Program-made: the position numbers and the translations under genes
The notes under the pieces: generated by a model
What the model was told of the DNA's origin: nothing
Seen by the model: the letters and a program-made list of their open reading frames with translations, nothing else
Databases searched by the model: none
Assembly: GCF_006496635.1 (NCBI RefSeq)
Contig: NZ_CP022958.1
Coordinates: 744,001-808,000 of the forward strand
Direction of reading: 5' to 3'
Source of the DNA: Azoarcus sp. DD4
GTDB taxonomy: Bacteria; Pseudomonadota; Gammaproteobacteria; Burkholderiales; Rhodocyclaceae
DNA length: 64,000 nucleotides
Shown: in pieces, positions 8,689 through 17,578 of the stretch
Layout: each line of letters starts with the position of its first letter
Numbering within the stretch: the stretch's first letter is position 1

Positions 8689-10326
8689 ATGCTGGACAAA
8701 CTCAAGCTTAGAACCCGTATCACGCTGCTGGTCGTCGCGGCGCTGATCGGGCTGTTGCTCACCAATCTGATCGGCGCGATGGCCGTCAAGCGCGACTTGA
8801 TGGACGGACGGCGCGCCCAGATCCAGGCCATCGTCCAGTCAGCCGAACAGATCGTCGCCGACTATCACGCCCAGGCCGCAAAGGGGACGCTCAGCGAGGA
8901 CGAGGCCCGCACGCGCGCGGCCGCAACGCTGGCGGCGATGCGTTACGGCGGCGCGGATGGCAAGGCCGAATACATGTACATCTGGAGCCTGGACGGCGTG
9001 TCGGTGATGCATCCCTTCCGGCCGGAGTGGAAGGGGCAGAGCAAGCTCGACTTGCGCGACGGTGACGGTCGCTTCACCATCAAGGACCTCACCCGGACTG
9101 CCAGCAGCCAGGGCAGCGGTTTTGTCGATACCGCCTTTCCGCGGCCGGGTACGACTCAGCCGGTGGCCAAGCTGCAGTACGTCTCCACCTTCAAGCCCTG
9201 GGGTTGGGTGATAGGCACCGGCGTCTATGTCGACGACGTCGATGCGGCGGTCTACCAGCGCCTGCTGTTCGACCTCGGTGTCGGCGTGGTGCTGCTGGCG
9301 CTCATCGTCGGCATCGCGGTGCTGGTGGCGCGCTCGGTGCTGCGTCAGATCGGCGGCGAGCCGGCCGAGGCGCTGCAGCTGATGGAGCGGGCGGCGGCTG
9401 GCGACCTTACCGTCGAGATGCGCAACGCTCCGCCCGGCAGCCTGCTCCATGGCCTGACCCAGATGCTGCGCGCCATCCGTGACATGGTGAGGGAGATCTC
9501 GGGCGGCGCAATCGAGCTCAAGGGCACGGCGGAGAACATCGCCCACGCTTCCGACCAGGTGGCGCAGGCGGCTCATCGCCAGGCCGACTCGACCTCGTCG
9601 ATGGCGGCGGCGATCGAGCAGATGACGGTGTCGATCAATCACATTTCCGATAGCGCCCGCGATACCGAAGGCAACTCGTCGTCGGCGGCGGCGCTGGCCG
9701 AGAGCGGCGAGGCCAAGGTGACCCACGCCACCGAGGAGATGCAGCGCATCGCTGGTTCGGTGTCCGCTGCGGCAGAGAAGATCCGTTCGCTCGAGAACCG
9801 CGCCGCGGAGATCTCGTCGATCGCCAACGTCATCAAGGAGATCGCGGCGCAGACCAATCTGCTGGCGCTCAACGCGGCGATCGAGGCTGCGCGTGCCGGT
9901 GAACAGGGGCGCGGCTTCGCGGTGGTGGCCGACGAGGTGAGGGGCCTGGCCGAACGTACTGCCGCAGCCACGGTGCAGATCGAACAGATGATCAGTGCCA
10001 TCCAGGCCGAAACCGCCACTGCCGTGGCTGCCATGGACCACGCCTTGCCGCAGGTGGCGCGCGGAGTGGATCTGGCGCAGGAGGCGGCGCAGTCGCTGCG
10101 CGAGATCCGAGACGGCGCCGGTTCGACGCTTGCTCGCATCCGTGACGTCGCACTGGCGACGCGTGAGCAGAGCAGCGCCAGCAATGCGATCGCCCAGCAG
10201 GTCGAGAGCATCGCGCAGATGGTCGAGGAAACCAGCGCATCGATGCAGCAGACGGCCTCGTCGGCGCGCGAACTGGAGAAGATCGCCGAGGCGCTGCGTG
10301 GCATGGTGGGCCGCTTCCGCCACTGA
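8689..10326 (+). CDS. Methyl-accepting chemotaxis protein, single-Cache sensor
   Basis: A 545 aa membrane chemoreceptor. TM1 is at about residues 10-28. A periplasmic Cache domain (about 30-200) includes the YIWSLDGVSVMHPF and WVIGTGVYVDDVD signatures. TM2 is at about 203-223, followed by HAMP and the cytoplasmic signalling domain. The highly conserved tip EIAAQTNLLALNAAIEAARA is intact. The ATG at 8689 follows GGGAG; an upstream in-frame ATG at 8626 lies at the promoter and is rejected. The gene sits between two nif operons but has a flagellar-type promoter instead of a NifA/RpoN one. The ligand is unknown; Cache domains of this kind often bind small organic acids. Confidence 0.93.
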   Translation: MLDKLKLRTRITLLVVAALIGLLLTNLIGAMAVKRDLMDGRRAQIQAIVQSAEQIVADYHAQAAKGTLSEDEARTRAAATLAAMRYGGADGKAEYMYIWSLDGVSVMHPFRPEWKGQSKLDLRDGDGRFTIKDLTRTASSQGSGFVDTAFPRPGTTQPVAKLQYVSTFKPWGWVIGTGVYVDDVDAAVYQRLLFDLGVGVVLLALIVGIAVLVARSVLRQIGGEPAEALQLMERAAAGDLTVEMRNAPPGSLLHGLTQMLRAIRDMVREISGGAIELKGTAENIAHASDQVAQAAHRQADSTSSMAAAIEQMTVSINHISDSARDTEGNSSSAAALAESGEAKVTHATEEMQRIAGSVSAAAEKIRSLENRAAEISSIANVIKEIAAQTNLLALNAAIEAARAGEQGRGFAVVADEVRGLAERTAAATVQIEQMISAIQAETATAVAAMDHALPQVARGVDLAQEAAQSLREIRDGAGSTLARIRDVALATREQSSASNAIAQQVESIAQMVEETSASMQQTASSARELEKIAEALRGMVGRFRH

Positions 10327-10361
10327 GCTTCCGTCTGCGGCAAGGGGGCACGGTCGGAAAG

Positions 10362-10390
10362 AAATGGGGCGCCATTCCGGCGCCCCATTT
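10362..10390. terminator. Bidirectional terminator between chemoreceptor and nifM
   Basis: AAATGGGGCGCC / GGCGCCCCATTT is a perfect 12 bp inverted repeat with loop ATTCC and T-rich tracts on both sides. It serves the plus-strand chemoreceptor and the minus-strand nif operon ending with nifM. Confidence 0.85.
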
Positions 10391-10414
10391 TGTTTGCCGC
10401 CCGCGGCGGCCGAT

Positions 10415-11269
10415 TCAGCTGGTGACGACTTCGCCGCTGGTGCGCTTCAGCAGCTCGGTGAGCCAGCGCCTCGCGTCCTTGCGGCTGCGCTCTTCGGTGA
10501 GCTGCTGGCGCAGGGATTCCGCTACCTCGGCGTAGCTCAGGGTGCGCTCCGGCTGGATGGCGTCGCAGCGCAGCAGGTGGAAGCCGATCTCCGATTCGAC
10601 CACATCGCTGAGCTGGCCAGCCTTCATCTCGAACAGCACCGCGTCGAGCTCCGGGTACAGCGTGCCGCGCGGCATTTCGCCGAGCAGGCCGCCGTTGAGC
10701 GCGGTGGGGCATTCCGAGTGCTTCATCGCCTGTTCCTCGAAGCGTTCCGGCTTGTTGTTGAGGCGTTTGCAGATCTCGCGGATGCGGCGGCTGGCAACCT
10801 CGCGGCGATTGTCCGGGTACTGCTCGTTGACGGTCACCAGGATGTGGCGCACCGTCCGGCGTTCCGGTGCGCGGAAGCGGTCGACATGGGCGTAGTAGAA
10901 GATCTCCGCCTCGGTGTCGTCCACCGTGCCGGCGCGGGCGCCGACCCGCTCCATCACCGCTTCCACCAGCAGGTCGCGCTGCAGCGCAGTGGTCAGGCTG
11001 GTGAGGTCGAGGCCGGCGGCTTCGAGCTCCAGCGTGAAACCGCCTTCGTCCTCATAGCGTCCGCGGATCTCGGCGATGGCCTTGTCCACCGCGCCGTCGG
11101 CCAGACAGACGCCCTGGGCTTCCGGGCTCGACAGCACCACCGCCTCGATCTCCGTGTAGCGGCGGGCAACCGCCTTGACCCGTTTGGATTCGGCGTCTTC
11201 GAGCGCGCCTGGACTCTTGCTGAAGAGCGCCAGCGCTGCCTTGAGCTCGTAGTAGACCTGGGCGCTCAC
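10415..11269 (-). CDS. nifM: NifM, peptidyl-prolyl isomerase for NifH maturation
   Basis: 284 aa, the usual NifM size. NifM is a parvulin-type (PpiC) cis-trans isomerase needed for stable, active NifH. The N-terminal half is a helical SurA-like region. The PpiC domain is at about 135-250, with VRHILVTVNEQY and the FEMKAGQLSDVVESEIGFHL signatures. The start is GTG at 11269, which overlaps the nifZ stop (GTGA); the frame is open far upstream but that part overlaps nifZ. It is the last gene of the iscA-nifUSV operon. Confidence 0.92.
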   Translation of the reverse strand: MSAQVYYELKAALALFSKSPGALEDAESKRVKAVARRYTEIEAVVLSSPEAQGVCLADGAVDKAIAEIRGRYEDEGGFTLELEAAGLDLTSLTTALQRDLLVEAVMERVGARAGTVDDTEAEIFYYAHVDRFRAPERRTVRHILVTVNEQYPDNRREVASRRIREICKRLNNKPERFEEQAMKHSECPTALNGGLLGEMPRGTLYPELDAVLFEMKAGQLSDVVESEIGFHLLRCDAIQPERTLSYAEVAESLRQQLTEERSRKDARRWLTELLKRTSGEVVTS

Positions 11270-11754
11270 GATTCTTCCTCCTCCCCGCTGGTCACGGCCG
11301 CGGGCGCCTCGACACCCGGCGGCAGCGGCTCCAGCGAGGATTCCGGAATACAGAGGAACTTGGTCGGGAAGGAGACGTGGTAATGCACGCCGCCCGGCAT
11401 GTCGCGCAGGACCTTGATGATCTCGCCGATGGTGCCCTTGGGCACCACGACCTCGCCGTCGATCGCGAAGCTGCGGCCGGCCACAACCTTTTCGCGCGAC
11501 TCGTAGCGGCTCGGGTTCCACTCGTCGTCGGCGCCGATCACCTCTTCCTGGCGACAGCCGATGATGCGGTCGATCTCCAGGAAGTGCACGGTGTAGATGA
11601 TCTGGTCCTGCAGGAAGGTGCCGATCTCGATCACCGTGCCGATGCTGCCGCGGCGTACCAGCAGGTCGCCGACGTCCTTGCCGGGATAGGTGCCGTCGTC
11701 GCGCACGTTGCGCGTGACGCGGACCCGGTCGCCGTAATCGAATTCGGGTTTCAT
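11266..11754 (-). CDS. nifZ: NifZ, MoFe protein maturation factor
   Basis: 162 aa with two tandem NifZ-type beta-barrel repeats (about 5-75 and 85-140): FDYGDRVRVTRNVRDDGTYP and a second PKGTIGEIIKV copy. NifZ acts in formation of the second P-cluster pair of NifDK. An acidic tail (GEEEES) ends the protein. It overlaps nifM by 4 bases and starts 20 bases after nifW. Confidence 0.93.
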   Translation of the reverse strand: MKPEFDYGDRVRVTRNVRDDGTYPGKDVGDLLVRRGSIGTVIEIGTFLQDQIIYTVHFLEIDRIIGCRQEEVIGADDEWNPSRYESREKVVAGRSFAIDGEVVVPKGTIGEIIKVLRDMPGGVHYHVSFPTKFLCIPESSLEPLPPGVEAPAAVTSGEEEES

Positions 11755-11774
11755 CTCATGCTCCTTGCCGCAAG

Positions 11775-12095
11775 CTAGCGCTGGATCGAGTCCAGCGAAA
11801 CGAAGGCTTCGCCCGCCGCCTTCTTGAACACCGCGAACACCTTCTCCTGCACGGAGTTGGAAACGACGAAGTCGTTGTAGGCGCGCTCCAGGAAGCTGCG
11901 GTAGTGGGCACGCACCGCCGCTTCGTCGCTGCCTTCCGCGGGCGGGTTGTGGGCGATGTAGTCGTGGAAGCGCTGCAGGATGTGCAGGCGGTTCACGTGC
12001 ACCACGCTCTGGTCAAAGGGCACAGCGAAGAATTCCAGGAAGTCCTCGGCGGAGGACAACTCTTCCATTGCTTCGTCCAGGGTCAGTTCGTCCAT
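11775..12095 (-). CDS. nifW: NifW, nitrogenase-stabilising protein
   Basis: 106 aa helical NifW family protein (DEAMEELSSAEDFLEFFAVPFD, then the conserved VVHVNRLHILQRFHDYI region). It is reported to associate with MoFe protein and protect or mature it. The start ATG at 12095 follows a GGAGAACCGAG stretch; upstream in-frame codons overlap the preceding gene and are rejected. Confidence 0.93.
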   Translation of the reverse strand: MDELTLDEAMEELSSAEDFLEFFAVPFDQSVVHVNRLHILQRFHDYIAHNPPAEGSDEAAVRAHYRSFLERAYNDFVVSNSVQEKVFAVFKKAAGEAFVSLDSIQR

Positions 12096-12117
12096 CTCGG
12101 TTCTCCGGTGGGGGCTT

Positions 12118-12657
12118 TCAAAGGATGCCTTCGGTTTCCAGCTCGTCCTCTTCGTCGGACGTGCCGTTCTGGCGGGCGTGGGCAATGTCGAGCAGGACCT
12201 TGCCACCCATGCGGTCGGCCTCGTCGATCTCGACCAGGGTCTGCAGCAGTGCGATCGCCGCCGGAATCTCGTCCAGGCGCATCTTCACGTAGGCCGCGGC
12301 CTTGATCGACGACAGGTAGAAGCGGGTCAGCGTCATCGACAGCTTGGCGGCGGCAGCGACCTTTTCCAGGCTGAGGTCGCGGCCGTCGGCGGGCAAGCCG
12401 AGCTGTGCACCGGACACCGCGATCGCATGCCACACGACGTCCTGCGCCTCGACGATGCGGTGCTGGTAGAAGTAGTAGCGGTAACGCGCGACCAGGACTA
12501 CCAGGTGGTCGGGTGCGGCTGTGGCAGCGCGTGCCAGCAGGGCTTCGGCCTCGGGCTGGCCGTAGTGGCGGCCGGCTTCCTCGATGAGGTCGTGCACCCC
12601 TTCGGGCAGCGGATCCTCGAAGTACAGCGGCTGCGGGTCGAAGTGGAGCAGATCCAT
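12118..12657 (-). CDS. Unknown nif-operon protein, TPR-like
   Basis: 179 aa, almost entirely predicted helix. Paired alanine- and leucine-rich helices (AEALLARAATAAPDHLVVLVARYRYYFYQ-type) suggest a short tetratricopeptide-like array around residues 20-160, with an acidic tail. No cysteines or signal peptide. Its ATG overlaps the cysE stop (TAATG) and it ends 22 bases before nifW, so it belongs to this operon. I do not recognise a named function. A scaffold or chaperone role in nitrogenase maturation is an inference from position. Confidence 0.8.
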   Translation of the reverse strand: MDLLHFDPQPLYFEDPLPEGVHDLIEEAGRHYGQPEAEALLARAATAAPDHLVVLVARYRYYFYQHRIVEAQDVVWHAIAVSGAQLGLPADGRDLSLEKVAAAAKLSMTLTRFYLSSIKAAAYVKMRLDEIPAAIALLQTLVEIDEADRMGGKVLLDIAHARQNGTSDEEDELETEGIL

Positions 12658-13496
12658 TAGCGAGCCTCCTCGGCCTCGGGCTGACAGGCGCATTCCGGAC
12701 AGGCGGCGTCGGTGTTGGCCTGGCAGTCGAGCGGGTTGGTGTTGATCAGGGGGAAGACGGTCTGGACCGGCCTGGCCGGCGTGGCTGCCGTGGTCTGGCG
12801 GTCCACCTGCAGGGTGGCGAGTTCGGCTTCCAGTGTCTTGATGCGGTCGAGCAGGCAGTTCAGCGTGTGGCCGACCGGGTCGGGCATCACGTGGTGGTCG
12901 AGGTTGAGTTCGTCGGTCGGCGACAGGATGGGCGATTCGCGCTTGACCACCTTGGCCGGGATGCCCACCACGGTGCGGTCGGCCGGCACGTTCTTCACCA
13001 CCACCGAGTTGGCGCCGACGCGCACCCGGCTGCCGATGGTGATGGCGCCGAGGATCTTGGCACCGGCGCCGACCACCACGTGATCGCCCAGCGTCGGGTG
13101 GCGCTTGCCCGGGTTCCAGGTGGTGCCGCCCAGGGTGACGCCGTGGTAGAGGGTGACGTCGTTGCCGATCTCGGCAGTCTCGCCCACCACCACGCCGGCG
13201 CCGTGGTCGATGAAGAAGCGGCGGCCGATCTGCGCGCCCGGATGGATGTCGACATTGGTGAAGACGCGCGCGAGGAAGCTCACCAGCCGTGCCGGATAGC
13301 GCCAGCCGTGGCGCCACAGAGCATGGGCGATGCGGTGGGACATCACCGCATGCACGCCGGGATAGGTGGTCAGAACCTCCCACACGGTACGGGCGGCGGG
13401 GTCGCGGCCGAAGACGCAACGGACGTCCTCGCGCAGCAGGGCGAACAGGCCCGGCGTGGTCGCTTCATCGGTCATGGTCATCGACTCGGTGTTCAT
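12657..13496 (-). CDS. cysE: Serine O-acetyltransferase, nif-operon copy
   Basis: 279 aa. CysE makes O-acetylserine, the limiting precursor of cysteine, here presumably to feed NifS. The left-handed beta-helix hexapeptide repeats run from about residue 75 to 185 with the family's VDIHPGAQIG, DHGAGVVVGETAEIG and LGGTTW(N)PGKRHP segments. An unusual C-terminal tail of ~90 residues ends with cysteines at 258, 266, 269 and 271. The start ATG at 13496 gives a compact N-terminus, and nifV ends 5 bases upstream. Confidence 0.92.
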   Translation of the reverse strand: MNTESMTMTDEATTPGLFALLREDVRCVFGRDPAARTVWEVLTTYPGVHAVMSHRIAHALWRHGWRYPARLVSFLARVFTNVDIHPGAQIGRRFFIDHGAGVVVGETAEIGNDVTLYHGVTLGGTTWNPGKRHPTLGDHVVVGAGAKILGAITIGSRVRVGANSVVVKNVPADRTVVGIPAKVVKRESPILSPTDELNLDHHVMPDPVGHTLNCLLDRIKTLEAELATLQVDRQTTAATPARPVQTVFPLINTNPLDCQANTDAACPECACQPEAEEAR

Positions 13497-13501
13497 CGTC
13501 G

Positions 13502-14722
13502 TCAGGCTCCGGCTAGCGGGGGACGGGCGCAGCTCACCGCGGCAGCGGTGTCGATCAGGTGATGCAGCACGTCGTCGCACTGGGCGCTGCCGGCTTCGAG
13601 TTCTTCCCAGAAGGCGAGCAGGTCTTCACGCTGCGGCGTGCGCTTGGTGCGCGAGGTGAAGTCGCGGATGCGGGCGAGCAGGCAGGCGGTGCGGGCGGCG
13701 TCGAGTTCGATGCCCAGCCCGGCATAGGCGGCGGCAACGCCGCGCCCGCCCGAGTGCTTGCCCAGCAGCATGCGATGGCTGCGGCCGAGCAGGGCTGGAT
13801 CGATACCCTGGTAGTTGGCCGGGTCCTTGAGCAGGCCGTCGACATGGATACCGGCCTCGTGGGTGAACACGCCCTCGCCGACCACGCTCTTGTGCCAGCC
13901 GACCGGACGGCCGGAGGCGCGTGCGACGGCCTCGGAGGTGTCGAGCAGGCGGCTGAAGTCGATCAGGTCCTGCATGCCGTGGAACTGACGCAGGCCGAGC
14001 GCCACTTCCTCCAGCGCGGCGTTGCCGGCGCGCTCGCCCAGGCCATTCACCGTGGTGTTCACATGGCTGGCACCGCCACGCACCGCCGCCAGGGTGTTGG
14101 CGGTGGCCAGCCCGAGATCGTCGTGCGCGTGCATCTCGATCTCCAGACTCGAACAGGCGCGCAGCGCGCGGATCGCCTCGAAAGTGGAGAAGGGGTCGAG
14201 GACGCCCAGCGTGTCGGCGAAACGGAAGCGGCGCGCGCCGGCGGCTTCGGCGGCCTGGATGACTTCGGCGAGGAAGGCCGGGTCGGCGCGCGAGGCGTCC
14301 TCGCCGCCGACGCCGACGTCGAAGCCGGCTTCACGCGCCACCGGCACCCAGCGCGCGATCCGCGCCAGCACCTCGTCGCGGCTGCTGCCCAGCTTGTGGC
14401 GGATCTGCTGGTCCGACACCGGTACCGACAACTCCAGCATGTGCACCGGCAGGCTGCGACAGGCGTCGATGTCGGCGCCGGTGAGCCGGCCCCAGACGAT
14501 CAGCCGGGTATCGTGGCCGCAATCGTCCAGCGTGTCGGCGATGGCGCGGATGTCGCCGCATTCTTCGCTGCCCATCGCCGGGATGCCGATCTCGAGTTCC
14601 GGCACACCGATTTCGGCGAGGATGCGGGCAATGCCGCACTTCTCCGCACGGGTGAAGGCGACGCCGGCCGATTGCTCGCCGTCGCGCAGGGTGGTGTCGT
14701 CGATGATGACCGGTGCAGACAT
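13502..14722 (-). CDS. nifV: Homocitrate synthase
   Basis: NifV condenses acetyl-CoA with 2-oxoglutarate to R-homocitrate, the organic ligand of FeMo-co. 406 aa with an HMGL-like TIM barrel. DDTTLRDGEQSAGVAF at the N-terminus carries the catalytic arginine and metal ligand, and MHAHDDLGLATANT and the HVNTTVNGLGERAGNA motif follow. It lies between nifS and cysE. The start ATG at 14722 is chosen over an ATG 45 bases upstream by homology of the N-terminus. Confidence 0.95.
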   Translation of the reverse strand: MSAPVIIDDTTLRDGEQSAGVAFTRAEKCGIARILAEIGVPELEIGIPAMGSEECGDIRAIADTLDDCGHDTRLIVWGRLTGADIDACRSLPVHMLELSVPVSDQQIRHKLGSSRDEVLARIARWVPVAREAGFDVGVGGEDASRADPAFLAEVIQAAEAAGARRFRFADTLGVLDPFSTFEAIRALRACSSLEIEMHAHDDLGLATANTLAAVRGGASHVNTTVNGLGERAGNAALEEVALGLRQFHGMQDLIDFSRLLDTSEAVARASGRPVGWHKSVVGEGVFTHEAGIHVDGLLKDPANYQGIDPALLGRSHRMLLGKHSGGRGVAAAYAGLGIELDAARTACLLARIRDFTSRTKRTPQREDLLAFWEELEAGSAQCDDVLHHLIDTAAAVSCARPPLAGA

Positions 14723-14800
14723 GATGGAGGCCTGTGCGGGTGTCGTTCGCGTCGGGTCCGGTGGCACCGTCGCGGGTGGCGACGGTGCCGCGTGGCGGGC

Positions 14801-16024
14801 TTAAGCGTAGGTCGGGGCGAAGGCCTTTTCCGGATCGGTGACCGGGCCGTTCTCGCCCCAGTACGGCGACAGCTTGCGCAGCTGGGCGATGATCGGCGGC
14901 ACCGCGGCGATCACGCGGTCGATCTCGGCCTCGGTGTTCTCGCGCGACAGCGAGAAGCGGATGGTGCCGTGGGCGGCGGTGTAGGGGATGCCCATGGCGC
15001 GCATCACGTGCGAGGGTTCGAGCGAGCCGGAGGTGCAGGCCGAGCCGGACGATGCGGCGATGCCCTGCTTGTTCAGCAGCATCAGGATGGCCTCGCCTTC
15101 GACGTATTCGAAGGCGATGTTGAGCGTGTTCGGCAGGCGGTTGTCGACGTCGCCGGTGGCGAAGGCATTGGGCACGGCGGCGAGGATGCCGGCCTGCAGC
15201 TTGTCGCGCAGCGCGCGGACGTAGGTGTTCTCCTGCTCCATGTGCTCCAGCGCCAGTTCCGCGGCGACGCCGAGGCCGATGATGCCGGGCACGTTCTCGG
15301 TGCCGGCACGGCGGCCGCGTTCCTGGCCGCCGCCGCGCAGCAGCGGGCGGAAGCGCGCGCCGCGGCGCAGGTAGAGCGCGCCGATGCCCTTCGGGCCGTG
15401 CAGCTTGTGGCCCGACAGCGACAGCATGTCGATGGCCGAATCCTTGAGGTTGAGCGGAATCTTGCCGACCGCCTGGACCGCGTCGGTGTGGAACAGGATG
15501 CCGGCGGCCTTGGCCATCTCGGCCATCTTCTCGACCGGGAAGTAGGTGCCGGTTTCGTTGTTGGCCCACATCACCGACACCACCGCGACCTTGTCGGTCA
15601 GCAGCTTGGCGTATTCGTCGAGGTCCAGCCGGCCCTTGCCGTCCACCTTGAGCTTGTGGATGGTGTAGCCCTCTTTTTCGAGCTGTTCGCACAGGTGCAG
15701 CACGGCGTGGTGCTCCACGGTGCTGGTGATGATTTCCTTGCGCTCCGGGTTGGCCTTGAGCGCCGACAGGATGGCGGTGTTGTCGGCCTCGGTGCCGCCG
15801 GCGGTGTAGATGATCTCGGAATCGAACTCGGCGCCGAGCAGCTTCTGCAGCGAGGCACGCGCGCCCTTGGTGGCGTGGCCGACCTTGGCGCCGAAGCTGT
15901 GCATGGAGGACGGATTGCCGAACTGCTCGGTGAAGTAGGGCAGCATCGCCGTTACCGCCTCGGGGGCGCAACGGGTGGTGGCGTTGTTGTCGAGATAGAT
16001 CGGGGTCAGGTTCGGGATGCTCAT
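14801..16024 (-). CDS. nifS: NifS cysteine desulfurase
   Basis: 407 aa PLP enzyme that removes sulfur from cysteine and passes it to NifU for Fe-S cluster assembly. PLP lysine K207 is in SGHKLHG and the catalytic cysteine C330 in SSGSACTSG. TAGGTEADN and HTDAVQ are also family motifs. It is transcribed after nifU across a 174-base gap that holds no evident promoter. Confidence 0.97.
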   Translation of the reverse strand: MSIPNLTPIYLDNNATTRCAPEAVTAMLPYFTEQFGNPSSMHSFGAKVGHATKGARASLQKLLGAEFDSEIIYTAGGTEADNTAILSALKANPERKEIITSTVEHHAVLHLCEQLEKEGYTIHKLKVDGKGRLDLDEYAKLLTDKVAVVSVMWANNETGTYFPVEKMAEMAKAAGILFHTDAVQAVGKIPLNLKDSAIDMLSLSGHKLHGPKGIGALYLRRGARFRPLLRGGGQERGRRAGTENVPGIIGLGVAAELALEHMEQENTYVRALRDKLQAGILAAVPNAFATGDVDNRLPNTLNIAFEYVEGEAILMLLNKQGIAASSGSACTSGSLEPSHVMRAMGIPYTAAHGTIRFSLSRENTEAEIDRVIAAVPPIIAQLRKLSPYWGENGPVTDPEKAFAPTYA

Positions 16025-16198
16025 CGTGCTCTCCGCGGGGCTACCGTGTGGGCCGGACTGGGCTGCCGGGGTGGCCGGCGGCGCGCTGCTGCGGCTGTCG
16101 CGGTGGTTTATCTCGTGAATGTCGGGGGCTGTGACCGCGCCTCGGGCGCGGCGGGCTGCGCGGCCCGCTCCTGTGCTTTGGAACAGGCCGCGCCGGGA

Positions 16199-17089
16199 TC
16201 AGGCGGGCAGGGTGTTCGGTGCAAGCTTGGCGGTGGCCTTGACCGGGATCACCTTCACCAGCTCGCCGAGCGCTTCGACCATCTGTGCCTGGACGCCGCC
16301 GAGCGTGGCCGCTTCCATCTGGCAGCCGGCGCAGGCGCCCTTCATCGACACGTAGATGTTCTTGCCGTCGACGTCGACCAGTTCGATGTCGCCGTGGTCG
16401 CGCTGCAGGTTGGGGCGGGCCTTTTCGATGACCTGCTCGATCTTGCGGATGCGCTCCAGGGTGGTCATCTTGCCGGGCACTTTCTTTTCCGGCGGCGGCG
16501 CGGCCTTGAAGGTTTCGCCACGCTCGGCCAGCACCTTGGCGAGGATCTCCTCGATGCCTTCGTGGCAGGAGGAACAGCCGCCGCCGGCCTTGGTGTAGTT
16601 GGTGACCTGCTCGACGCTGCACAGGTTGTTGGCGCGGATGGTCTCTTCGATCATCACCGCATCGACGGCGAAGCACTTGCAGATCAGCGCACCTTCTTCA
16701 TGGTCGTCCTTCCATTCTTCGCCGCGGTAGTTGGCGACCGCGGCCTGCAGGGCTTCGCGGCCCATCACCGAGCAGTGCATCTTTTCCGGCGGCAGGCCGC
16801 CGAGGAAGTCGGCGATGTCCTGGTTGGACACTTCCAGCGCCTGCTCCAGGGTCTTGCCCTTGATGATCTCGGTGAGCGCCGAGCTGGAGGCGATGGCCGA
16901 GCCGCAACCGAAGGTCTGGAAGGAGGCGTCGAGGATGGTTTCGTTGCCCGGATCGACCTTGAGCATCAGGCGCAGCGCGTCACCGCAGGAAATCGAGCCC
17001 ACTTCGCCGATGGCGTTGGCGTCGGCCAGCGCGCCGGCGTTGCGCGGGTTGTAGAAGTGTTCCTTGACGGTATCGGAGTAATCCCACAT
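16199..17089 (-). CDS. nifU: NifU Fe-S cluster scaffold
   Basis: 296 aa, full three-domain NifU. The IscU-like N-terminus has C35, C62 and C106. The central 2Fe-2S ferredoxin-like domain has C137, C139, C172 and C175. The C-terminal Nfu domain has C253 and C256. It assembles clusters with sulfur from NifS and gives them to NifH and the cofactor pathway. The start MWDYSD at 17089 fits the family. It lies 16 bases after the iscA-type gene. Confidence 0.97.
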   Translation of the reverse strand: MWDYSDTVKEHFYNPRNAGALADANAIGEVGSISCGDALRLMLKVDPGNETILDASFQTFGCGSAIASSSALTEIIKGKTLEQALEVSNQDIADFLGGLPPEKMHCSVMGREALQAAVANYRGEEWKDDHEEGALICKCFAVDAVMIEETIRANNLCSVEQVTNYTKAGGGCSSCHEGIEEILAKVLAERGETFKAAPPPEKKVPGKMTTLERIRKIEQVIEKARPNLQRDHGDIELVDVDGKNIYVSMKGACAGCQMEAATLGGVQAQMVEALGELVKVIPVKATAKLAPNTLPA

Positions 17090-17105
17090 GGCGGTCTCCC
17101 GGTGC

Positions 17106-17429
17106 TTAGGCGGAGAAGGACTGGCCACAGGCGCAGCCGCCGGTGGCATTCGGGTTTTCGAACTTGAAGCCGGAGCCGGTCAGCGAATCGACGAAATCGA
17201 CGGTGACGCCGGCCAGCATCGGGGCCGAGAACGGATCGACGAGCAGGGTGATGCCTTCCATTTCGACGATGACATCGTCTTCCGCCTTCTCGGCTTCGAG
17301 CTTCATGCCGTACTGGAGGCCTGAGCAGCCGCCACCCTGCACATGGATGCGCAGGCCGACGACGGGGTCGGCAGAGGAGGAGATGAAGCGGCTGACGGCT
17401 TTGAGCGCGCTGGGCGTGAGGTTGAGCAT
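17106..17429 (-). CDS. nif-specific IscA/HesB A-type carrier
   Basis: 107 aa A-type Fe-S or iron carrier with the three ligand cysteines C35, C99 and C101 (GGGCSGLQY and GCACG). It is first in the nifUSV operon, as in Azotobacter (IscA-nif), directly behind a perfect sigma-54 promoter. Likely job: cluster transfer alongside NifU. AGGAGAACCGAAC precedes the ATG. Confidence 0.93.
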   Translation of the reverse strand: MLNLTPSALKAVSRFISSSADPVVGLRIHVQGGGCSGLQYGMKLEAEKAEDDVIVEMEGITLLVDPFSAPMLAGVTVDFVDSLTGSGFKFENPNATGGCACGQSFSA

Positions 17430-17480
17430 GTTCGGTTCTCCTGGGGAAGAGGGTGGCTACGCTAGCTTCACATTCCATGG

Positions 17481-17496
17481 TGCAAGCGCTGTGCCA
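17481..17496 (-). promoter_or_regulatory. Sigma-54 promoter of iscA-nifUSV-cysE-nifWZM
   Basis: On the minus strand TGGCACAGCGCTTGCA is a full match to TGGCAC-N5-TTGCA. The predicted transcript starts near 17470, about 40 bases before the iscA-type ATG. Confidence 0.9.
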
Positions 17497-17578
17497 CTGT
17501 CGAACGTGCTCTAAGTTAATGATATTTATGAATTGTTTCGGAAGGTCAGATGTAGTGAAGGGGACGTGTAGGCGGGCT

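Noticed and set aside
13559..17167. A 1202-codon open frame on the plus strand opposite nifV, nifS and nifU
   Set aside because: It is antisense to well-supported nif genes and has no domain; long shadow frames are common in high-GC DNA.
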